Of a DNA stretch of 10,007 nucleotides, positions 1-5,546 are shown piece by piece (positions within the stretch are counted from its first letter, which is position 1; each line of letters starts with the position of its first letter). Both the position numbers and the translations under genes were made by a program. Source of the DNA: Bacteroidales bacterium. GTDB lineage: Bacteria; Bacteroidota; Bacteroidia; Bacteroidales; JAADGE01. The notes below the pieces were generated by a model. That model ran no database searches. It was not told the DNA's origin and was given only the letters and a program-made list of their open reading frames with translations. The stretch is from assembly GCA_029932445.1 (NCBI GenBank), contig JAOZQB010000106.1:1-10007 (forward strand), read 5' to 3'.

Positions 1-422
1 ATAGTAACTTTCCCTCTGACTGTTCTCCAAGCTTTTAAGTGCCCGTTAAGAATTTTCACATCTTTACATCCCAAATATTTTAAAATCCAATATAACCTGC
101 CGGATGATTTTCCGCTTCCGGTACCGTAAATAACAATTTTGTTTGTATTATAAATTCCTATGCTACCCAAAATTGCAGCAATTTCATTTGAACTTTTTAA
201 TACGTATTTAACGGCACCCGGTTTATATAATTTTTTTACATCAATGTTTACGGCTCCTTCAATATGAACCTTCGCGTAATCTGAAGCTTTTCGAACAGAA
301 ACAATTTTGACATTTTTGTCTTTCATTATTCCTGTCAAAGCTTTTGCACTTATTAAATCTTGTGCTTCTGTTCCTTGAAAAATAAGTAAAAACAGAACAA
401 GAACTGATATTATCTTTTTCAT
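1..422 (-). CDS. Exported rhodanese-family sulfurtransferase, partial (C-terminal part outside the window)
   Basis: Reading from the ATG at 422 gives about 140 residues with no stop before the window start, so the 3' part is missing. Residues 1 to about 20 are a signal peptide (MKKIISVLVLFLLIF, then a TEAQ cleavage region), so the product should be exported. The rest resembles a rhodanese domain: VSVRKASDYAKVHIEGAVNI near the front, then VIYGTG, SSGRLYWILKYLG, and NGHLKAW. This pattern is that of the N-terminal, usually non-catalytic domain of two-domain sulfurtransferases (SseA/TST type), and no Cys sits at the active-site loop (GTGSGKSS). A catalytic second domain is expected beyond position 1; that is inference. 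The gene follows a terminator at 451-481 but has the same orientation as the sulfur genes, so it may be reached by readthrough or have its own promoter; I saw no clear -7 element. Confidence 0.8.
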   Translation of the reverse strand, partial: MKKIISVLVLFLLIFQGTEAQDLISAKALTGIMKDKNVKIVSVRKASDYAKVHIEGAVNIDVKKLYKPGAVKYVLKSSNEIAAILGSIGIYNTNKIVIYGTGSGKSSGRLYWILKYLGCKDVKILNGHLKAWRTVRGKVT

Positions 423-450
423 ATTTTTAAATTTAATAATTTATAAATTA

Positions 451-481
451 AAAAAAGAGCTTGAAACTATACAAGCTCTTT
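451..481 (-). terminator. Rho-independent terminator after the porin gene
   Basis: A perfect 9-bp inverted repeat, AAGAGCTTG (455-463) and CAAGCTCTT (472-480), encloses an 8-nt loop; A454 and T481 can add a tenth pair. On the minus strand the stem runs straight into a T-run (454-451). It lies just after the porin stop codon at 487 and before the next minus-strand gene, so it probably ends the tusA-to-porin transcript. Confidence 0.8.
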
Positions 482-486
482 CAATA

Positions 487-1575
487 CTAAAATTTTACTT
501 GTATTTGTACCATTAACAAATCATTATCTACGGGAGTTGCTTCGTTAATTTTAATATAGTTTATTTGAAGTCTTGTCCAATCATTAAAGAAATAATTTAT
601 ACCGAATGTAAGATTATTCTTCCAATCGTTACTGATATCCAAATCAGGATCAAATGCATCATATTTTATAACAGGTTCTATATCCCATTTCGTACGATAT
701 GAAGCCATTACCCAATACCCGTTCTTATAGTATGTTCCCTCAGTTTTGGTATCAAATCCGACAATACCCCCGCATCCGCCGTAAATAGGTATCCTGGTTG
801 TACTATACAATTTATCTTGTCCGTGAAGATATTCGCCTTGAATTACAAAACCTTTATAATCAAATTTCAATTCTCCGCCAAACCTCATAATATCATTTTG
901 TTTTTGAGAAAGATCTGTAGGATTTCGATTTCCGTATCTGTAACTGCCTCCGATTTCCAAAAATTCTATAGGATGAATTATTAATCTTCCGACAATATCT
1001 TTTCCTTTATTATCATCTGCATCAAATTTCCCGACACCGTTCATAACGGCAACAGAATATTTTACCAAAGTAGTGTCATTACCTCCTAATAACATCAAAC
1101 CCATATCTCTTTGCGGACCGGCTAATTGCCCGACAACATCAGATCTGTTGATGGTAGAAAGCCCCGAACAAGAAGTGTTTTGTTCCAAACTAATCGGAGA
1201 TTTAAATAAACCGAATGAAAATTTAGCCCAAGTTCCTAAACGAGAATATGTTACAAATGCATCTAATATTTGCACCGCTTGTCCTGTCGTATTTTTAAAA
1301 GGACTGATTTCCGTAAAGAAATAATAACTGAAATCATAAGGAATACTTCCTACAACACCTAAACGTGTTCTGTTAAAATTAAAAGTGTTTTCATTTAAAC
1401 TGTTTCCGTTTGCATCATTTCCGTTCATCGAAAACACATATTGCGGTTGAATAAAACCTTTAAGTTGAACACCTTCTTCACCGCCGCCATCCTCACATCC
1501 TTGCGCAAACAAGGATGTGGAATTAAAAGCGAATATAAATACGAAACTTAAAATTACAATTATTTGCTTTTTCAT
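487..1575 (-). CDS. Outer-membrane porin, phosphate-selective porin O/P (OprO/OprP) type
   Basis: The 362-residue product has a signal peptide (residues 1-24, cut near SLFA|QG) and a mature part made of alternating aromatic and polar strands. Examples are GFIQPQYVF near residue 40, NFNRTRLGVVGSIPYDFSYYF at about 66-87, and a final strand ending LLMVQIQVKF with the terminal Phe typical of Omp85/BAM-assembled barrels. The layout fits the OprO/OprP family: short acidic glycine-rich N-terminus, about 16 strands, 350-450 residues. Family members pass anions; the substrate cannot be read from sequence. Because the gene follows tusA, the permease and two rhodaneses, and only 21 bases separate it from the rhodanese before it, an anionic sulfur compound (thiosulfate, polysulfide) is a more likely cargo than phosphate; this is inference. 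A 10-bp perfect inverted repeat lies inside its first 85 bases. Confidence 0.82.
   Translation of the reverse strand: MKKQIIVILSFVFIFAFNSTSLFAQGCEDGGGEEGVQLKGFIQPQYVFSMNGNDANGNSLNENTFNFNRTRLGVVGSIPYDFSYYFFTEISPFKNTTGQAVQILDAFVTYSRLGTWAKFSFGLFKSPISLEQNTSCSGLSTINRSDVVGQLAGPQRDMGLMLLGGNDTTLVKYSVAVMNGVGKFDADDNKGKDIVGRLIIHPIEFLEIGGSYRYGNRNPTDLSQKQNDIMRFGGELKFDYKGFVIQGEYLHGQDKLYSTTRIPIYGGCGGIVGFDTKTEGTYYKNGYWVMASYRTKWDIEPVIKYDAFDPDLDISNDWKNNLTFGINYFFNDWTRLQINYIKINEATPVDNDLLMVQIQVKF
1494..1519 (-). repeat. Inverted repeat (potential mRNA hairpin) in the porin leader-coding region
   Basis: CACATCCTTG (1494-1503) and CAAGGATGTG (1510-1519) are perfect 10-bp arms around a 6-nt loop (CGCAAA). It lies about 57-82 bases after the porin ATG, at the codons for the signal-peptide cleavage region. 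No T-run follows on the minus strand, so it is not a standard terminator. It could affect translation or mRNA stability, or be accidental. Confidence 0.5.
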
Positions 1576-1596
1576 CTTATATCACTTTAAATTAAA

Positions 1597-2565
1597 TTAT
1601 TTACCTGTTACATAATCAAAATCTCCGGATGCAATCCATTTATGAGCTTGCAATTGGGAATGAATCATCCCGTTTGCTCCAAATTTTAAGCTTTTTACAT
1701 TCGGATATCCTAAAATTGTTAAATAGGCTGTTATTGCGGAAGATGTTTGACTTGTCCAGCAATAAGTCACAATTGTAGCATCTTTATCTAAATATTTAAA
1801 ACCGTCATTTGCAAGTGATAAATCTTCTTTAATTCGGTATGCTGTTTTAATATGTCCGTAAGTATCAATATCTGCAGCTGTCCAATAATTATTAATAAAA
1901 TAATCAGACGGTGTAGTTAATACTAAATCATTTGAAATACCCTGAAAATCACCGGCTAACATAACATCAACACGTTCTTTTAATATTTTATCACCGGTAG
2001 TTTCAGTACTTGTAATTTCAGGGACTGTAAATGTGACTGGTGATTGTGTTGTATTCGTAGTTGACCAATTTGTATGTCCTACTGCAACATCGCCGATATT
2101 TGCAGTCCACGAATCAAAATCAGCATTCCAAGAACTCATCCCGAATAATAAAATTTTACAATCTGTATATCCGCTCAATCTTAAAGCAACATGTGCATGA
2201 GCTGCTTTTTGTCCTGTGTAACAAACCATTACAATCGGTTTTCCGTTTGCGTTTCCTGCCTCTGTCAGAACATTTGCCAATGTTGTATTGTGTGCTCCGT
2301 TAATATGACCGGTTGCAAAATCTGTAGCAGAACGCAAATCAATTACATAATAATCTGTTAAAGAAGCGTTTAAATCTGTTGCGGAGATTGTCCAACTTGT
2401 AAGTACATCGGGCAAATCCATACTGTTTGCGACCATATAATCAGTCATTACTTTATAATGATCAATTACGGGTTCCGGAGTATCTTTTTTACAACTTGAT
2501 GCAAAAATCAATAATGATGCAATTAAATACATCGATAATCTGAAAAATTTGTTTTTTGAATTCAT
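1597..2565 (-). CDS. Two-domain rhodanese lipoprotein
   Basis: The 322-residue product starts with a lipoprotein signal (hydrophobic residues 10-21, then FASSC with lipid-modified Cys25, followed by KKD, as in many Bacteroidota lipoproteins). Two rhodanese domains follow. The first (about 55-165) has VIDLRSATDFATGHINGAHN and the active-site loop CYTGQK with Cys115, a normal CxxGx(K/R) loop. The second (about 195-315) has a TPSDYF..YGHIKTAYRI segment and the loop CWTSQT with Cys269, where the usual Gly and basic residue are Ser and Thr. Both catalytic Cys are therefore present, but the second loop is degenerate. The family transfers sulfane sulfur from thiosulfate, mercaptopyruvate or polysulfide to a thiol. 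A lipid anchor would place it at the periplasmic face or cell surface. It sits 58 bases after the preceding rhodanese and 21 before the porin, probably in the same operon. Confidence 0.85.
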   Translation of the reverse strand: MNSKNKFFRLSMYLIASLLIFASSCKKDTPEPVIDHYKVMTDYMVANSMDLPDVLTSWTISATDLNASLTDYYVIDLRSATDFATGHINGAHNTTLANVLTEAGNANGKPIVMVCYTGQKAAHAHVALRLSGYTDCKILLFGMSSWNADFDSWTANIGDVAVGHTNWSTTNTTQSPVTFTVPEITSTETTGDKILKERVDVMLAGDFQGISNDLVLTTPSDYFINNYWTAADIDTYGHIKTAYRIKEDLSLANDGFKYLDKDATIVTYCWTSQTSSAITAYLTILGYPNVKSLKFGANGMIHSQLQAHKWIASGDFDYVTGK

Positions 2566-2623
2566 AACTTAAATTTTTATGTTTATAAAATAAAATGAGA
2601 TTTTATATATTAATTATGATTTA

Positions 2624-3112
2624 TTAATCACCGCAAGCACCGCTTTCTTTTTTTACCGGTTCTGCTTTATGATTCGGGTCATAAGCTGAATAGCCCCCGG
2701 TAAGGTTTTTTACATTTTTAAAACTGAGATTAATAAGAGATTGAACAGCCAATGCCGCTCGTTCTCCTTTTTGACTGTATATTATAATTTCATCATCCTT
2801 TTCAGGTGCATACATAAATTGTTCTTCCCAAAAAAGACTGTCTGAAATCAAAAATTCTAAATTACCTCGAGGCAACAACATTGAACCTTCAATATTCCCT
2901 GATTCATATTCAACAGCTTGTCGAACATCAATTAATAAAAATTCTTGGTTACTGTCAATTTTTGTTTTTAGTTCATTCACCGATATTTGAGGGATATAAT
3001 TATTTACATCCTCTGACAGTTCACTTCCGTTTTCATATATTCCGTTGCAACTAAAAAATAATACAACTGAAAAAAGAATAATCGGAATTAATTTATTTCT
3101 GTTTTTCATCAT
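2624..3112 (-). CDS. Rhodanese-domain lipoprotein with Ser in place of the catalytic Cys
   Basis: The frame is open further upstream, but the first codon there is TTG and would overlap the permease. I chose the paired ATGs at 3112/3109, which leave a 19-base gap after the permease stop and begin with a clean lipoprotein signal (PIILFSVVLFFSC, Cys22). The 162-residue product has one rhodanese domain, with LLIDVRQAVEYESGNIEGS near residue 59 and LTGGYSAY near 137. At the active-site loop, where the family has CxxGxR, the sequence is SQKGER: Ser113 (codon AGT, 2774-2776) replaces Cys. A Cys does occur three residues from the C-terminus (Cys160, in GACGD), after a charged linker. The protein may be a sulfur-binding or structural partner rather than a classic sulfurtransferase, or the tail Cys may carry persulfide; both are inference. 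Confidence 0.82.
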   Translation of the reverse strand: MMKNRNKLIPIILFSVVLFFSCNGIYENGSELSEDVNNYIPQISVNELKTKIDSNQEFLLIDVRQAVEYESGNIEGSMLLPRGNLEFLISDSLFWEEQFMYAPEKDDEIIIYSQKGERAALAVQSLINLSFKNVKNLTGGYSAYDPNHKAEPVKKESGACGD

Positions 3113-3131
3113 TTGAAATTTAAAGATTTTA

Positions 3132-4346
3132 CTAAAACTGACTGAACTTACCGGTTTTCTCATTCCATACGGCAAACCAATACCAAATTCCCAGTATTAC
3201 TAACACCAGACCAACGGATCCTGCATATCCCAAATAATCAGGAAGGTAATTCTTATATTGCATATTAAACGGCAAAATATCCGTTAACCAAGGAGTAATA
3301 AATTTGCTTGAAATTGGTGCGATTAGTAAAAATCCGAGAGCCGAGAACCATAATTTTACTTGTCCTTCACCCATTCGCCATAAAGTTCCGACTGCACAAC
3401 CGCCGGCAATAGTCATCCCGATACCGAAAACAAATCCGCCGAGTAATCCTCTCAGCCAAAAATTTGAATGAACAAAGCTCATTTCACGTGCTCTTAATGC
3501 AGTTTCTCCTGCACCTATATTCATTGTTTTAATCACAACAAATCCAAAAAGCACAACCAGTAAACCGGCAATAATTCCTTTTGCTCCGGTTGAATCTCCC
3601 GACATAAAAGGTTCTCTAAAAGCTCTGACAATGCAAAATATTGATCGTTGTGAAATAAGTCCTAATAATCCGCCGATAATAATAAACCATCCGAGCACAT
3701 ATTCATCTGCTTGAAAATAAGTATAAGCAATAAAAAAAAGCAAAATTGATACGATTAGACCCATCCATTTTTGCCAAGCTCCTCTATCCTGTGAAACAGC
3801 CAGATATGTAAATCCTTTACCGGTACTTATTTTAGGGAACTTTTCCATTTCCCAAAAAAGATATTTTACGGCAACAACAGTACCCAGAAATAATCCGAAT
3901 GTGAGAAAAATTGCACCTCCGGATAAAGCAGGAACGCCACTGAAAAAACCGCCTATTGAACATCCGATACCCACGGTAGCTCCTATTCCCATAAGTGATC
4001 CGCCTATAAATCCTTTAATTAATTCACCAAACGGAGGGATTCGAACAGCAAAACTTTTAGAAAGTAATGCTCCGATAAAAGACCCCAGTACAATCATAAT
4101 ACTTAATAAAGCCCATTTATTCCCGAGCAAGGAAGGCGTTTCATCAAAACCTAAAATATTTACAACTTTGTAAAGATTTTTTCCCCATGAACTATAACCG
4201 GCACTACCGCTCCAGGGACTTACAATACCAAACATTAACACATTAAGTATACCGGCTAAAACAGCCCCTGTCCAAACAGGCCAATGTTTCGTAAAAAATA
4301 TATTATACAAATCTTTAAAAACACTTTTTTTTTCTGATCCTTTCAT
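3132..4346 (-). CDS. YeeE/YedE (TsuA-type) sulfur-compound permease
   Basis: The 404-residue inner-membrane protein has about nine hydrophobic segments and the two-fold repeated layout of the YeeE/YedE (DUF395, sulf_transp) family. Members import thiosulfate (TsuA) or other sulfur or selenium compounds. Three Cys lie in the family's glycine-rich motifs and are the only Cys in the protein: Cys129 in VGIGCSIGGFFSG, Cys238 in RSIFCIVRAFREPFMSG, and Cys317 in AGGCAVGTLWRMGEG. In TsuA three conserved Cys line the path along which thiosulfate is handed through. The length is close to that of fused, full-length members. The gene starts 3 bases after the tusA-like stop, so the two are surely co-transcribed; a TusA partner next to this permease is a known arrangement (TsuA-TsuB). 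The exact substrate is not proven by sequence. Confidence 0.9.
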   Translation of the reverse strand: MKGSEKKSVFKDLYNIFFTKHWPVWTGAVLAGILNVLMFGIVSPWSGSAGYSSWGKNLYKVVNILGFDETPSLLGNKWALLSIMIVLGSFIGALLSKSFAVRIPPFGELIKGFIGGSLMGIGATVGIGCSIGGFFSGVPALSGGAIFLTFGLFLGTVVAVKYLFWEMEKFPKISTGKGFTYLAVSQDRGAWQKWMGLIVSILLFFIAYTYFQADEYVLGWFIIIGGLLGLISQRSIFCIVRAFREPFMSGDSTGAKGIIAGLLVVLFGFVVIKTMNIGAGETALRAREMSFVHSNFWLRGLLGGFVFGIGMTIAGGCAVGTLWRMGEGQVKLWFSALGFLLIAPISSKFITPWLTDILPFNMQYKNYLPDYLGYAGSVGLVLVILGIWYWFAVWNEKTGKFSQF

Positions 4347-4349
4347 AGT

Positions 4350-4580
4350 TTATTGTTTTTGAATTAAAAATCTGAATACTCCCGGCTCGGGTTCAGTTTC
4401 TTCCAATAAAGTATTCCCTTTTTTCTCACACCATTGCGGAAGATCCGCTCTGGTTCCGGGATCCGTTCCGAACATCTCCAAAATTTCTCCGGGTTTTAAC
4501 CCTTTCATTGCTTTTGCCAATTTCATCATAGGCATGGGACAAGAAAGTCCTTTTGTGTCTATTGTTTCTTTTATTTCCAT
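4350..4580 (-). CDS. tusA: TusA/SirA-family sulfur carrier protein
   Basis: The 76-residue cytoplasmic protein has the family signature GLSCPMPMMK, with the persulfide-carrying Cys14 in the CPxP motif, then the DPGTRADLPQWCEKKGN region and a C-terminal strand VFRFLIQKQ. A longer reading is open to 4619 but begins with TTG; the ATG at 4580 gives the usual TusA length of 75-81 residues, so I prefer it. TusA proteins accept sulfane sulfur from a rhodanese, cysteine desulfurase or transporter and pass it to a target enzyme. Placed directly ahead of the YeeE-type permease, this one may act like TsuB, receiving sulfur from imported thiosulfate; that is inference. It is the first gene of the operon; its upstream region holds an FNR-type box 130-145 bases away. 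Confidence 0.9.
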   Translation of the reverse strand: MEIKETIDTKGLSCPMPMMKLAKAMKGLKPGEILEMFGTDPGTRADLPQWCEKKGNTLLEETEPEPGVFRFLIQKQ

Positions 4581-4711
4581 ATCATAAAATTTTATTGGTT
4601 TAACTGTTGCAAAGGTCAATCAATAAACTAAATAAATCTAATAAACAGCAGATGAGTAACTACAATTAAAATATGATTTACAACATCTGAAAATTGACAG
4701 CCGTTCTGCAA

Positions 4712-4733
4712 ATAATTGATTAAAATCAATTAT
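4712..4733. promoter_or_regulatory. FNR/CRP-type operator palindrome between divergent genes
   Basis: A perfect palindrome with 10-bp arms, ATAATTGATT (4712-4721) and AATCAATTAT (4724-4733), separated by AA. Its core, TTGAT (4716-4720), TAAA, ATCAA (4725-4729), matches the FNR consensus TTGATNNNNATCAA at every fixed base. It lies 30 bases before the Crp/Fnr gene at 4763 and about 130 before the tusA ATG. The neighbouring regulator keeps the Glu and Arg of the recognition helix expected for such half-sites. Binding by that regulator is inference. Confidence 0.75.
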
Positions 4734-4738
4734 CTTTG
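4731..4738 (+). promoter_or_regulatory. Candidate Bacteroidota -7 promoter element for the Crp/Fnr gene
   Basis: TATCTTTG matches the Bacteroidota -7 consensus TAnnTTTG and lies 24 bases before the ATG at 4763. No convincing -33 TTG was found at the usual spacing. The element overlaps the right end of the FNR-type palindrome, so a bound regulator would probably block it (autorepression); this is inference. A promoter for the tusA side could not be identified. Confidence 0.45.
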
Positions 4739-4762
4739 TGAGAAAGGACATAAAAAAGACAA

Positions 4763-5449
4763 ATGGAGAATAATCATTCATGCAGTGCAGCTACTGACAA
4801 CTTATGCTGTTTTGAAGAACTCACTGAAAATGAGATTCAACTTCTTGAACAGAACAAACTTGAAGTTACCTATAAAAAAGGTGAAAATATCTGTAAACAA
4901 GGGGCTTTTGCATCTCATATTATTTACCTTTGTCAAGGTCTTGCAAAAGTTTATATTGAAAACGGAACAAATTCTTTGACATTAAAAGTGGTTCCCCGGG
5001 GCGGTTTTATCGGCTTAACATCATTATTTTCAGAAAATAACATATTCCAAAACTCAGCCATGGCTTATCAAGATTCTGTCGTAAGAATGTTTGATATGAA
5101 TTTATTCAGAAAACTTATTAACGAGAATGCAGCATTTGCATCACAAATAATAAATATTCTTTGCGAAAATTCGGTTCAAATATACAATCGTTTTTTCAGT
5201 CTTCAACACAAACAATCGTTTGGTCGTATGGCTGATATTCTTCTTTGCCTTTCAGACAGGATTTTCAAAACCTCTGAATTTGATTTAAATATTTCAAGGC
5301 AAGAACTTGCTGATTTAACAGGGCTCTCAAAAGAACAAACAATACGAACATTAAAATCGTTTAAGGATGATAATTTTATAGAAATAGAGGGAAAAACTTT
5401 AAAAATTACAGATAAAAATTCATTGCTTGATATTAGTAATTACGGTTAA
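4763..5449 (+). CDS. Crp/Fnr-family transcriptional regulator with a Cys-rich N-terminus
   Basis: The 228-residue protein has a cyclic-nucleotide-binding-like beta-roll (about 20-125: YKKGENICKQGAFASHIIYLCQG and VVPRGGFIGL), a long dimer helix (about 125-160) and a C-terminal winged helix-turn-helix. The recognition helix reads GLSKEQTIRTLKSF; Glu191 and Arg195 align with the Glu and Arg that FNR and CRP use to read TTGA/TGTGA half-sites. The N-terminus has Cys7, Cys15 and Cys16, a spacing unlike E. coli FNR (20, 23, 29), and the position of FNR Cys122 has no Cys. Other Cys are at 44, 57, 134 and 162. An Fe-S oxygen sensor is possible but not established; a persulfide or NO sensor is another option. 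It is the only plus-strand gene, divergent from the sulfur operon and convergent with the membrane-complex operon. Confidence 0.88.
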   Translation: MENNHSCSAATDNLCCFEELTENEIQLLEQNKLEVTYKKGENICKQGAFASHIIYLCQGLAKVYIENGTNSLTLKVVPRGGFIGLTSLFSENNIFQNSAMAYQDSVVRMFDMNLFRKLINENAAFASQIINILCENSVQIYNRFFSLQHKQSFGRMADILLCLSDRIFKTSEFDLNISRQELADLTGLSKEQTIRTLKSFKDDNFIEIEGKTLKITDKNSLLDISNYG

Positions 5450-5490
5450 AATCTCATAAAATATATGCACCTCTGCCAATAAGGAGAAAT

Positions 5491-5519
5491 AAAAAAAGAG
5501 CTCACAAAATGTAAGCTCT
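5491..5519 (-). terminator. Terminator of the complex I-like operon, possibly bidirectional
   Basis: Arms 5497-5506 (AGAGCTCACA) and 5510-5519 (TGTAAGCTCT) pair over 10 positions with one G-U wobble on the minus-strand RNA and a 3-nt loop. On the minus strand the stem is followed by six T (5496-5491). It lies 27 bases after the stop at 5547. The plus side is also T-rich (5524-5529), so it may serve the convergent Crp/Fnr gene too, though there the wobble becomes a C-A mismatch. Confidence 0.78.
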
Positions 5520-5546
5520 ATACTTTTTTACAATCTAAATATCACT

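Noticed and set aside
1073..1324. Plus-strand 83-residue frame opposite the porin gene
   Set aside because: Antisense shadow of the porin with no recognisable domain or start signal.
2624..3175. Longer start for the Ser-type rhodanese at 3175
   Set aside because: The codon is TTG, overlaps the permease gene by 44 bases, and would put 21 residues ahead of a clean lipoprotein signal.
4350..4619. Longer start for the TusA-like gene at 4619
   Set aside because: It is TTG; the ATG at 4580 gives the standard family length.
4694..4700. TTGACAG as a -35 box for the regulator gene
   Set aside because: The distance to TATCTTTG is 30 or more bases, too far for either sigma-70 or Bacteroidota promoters.
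4716..4979. Plus-strand frame of 87 residues overlapping the regulator start
   Set aside because: It runs through the FNR box and out of frame over the well-supported Crp/Fnr gene, and its product resembles nothing known.
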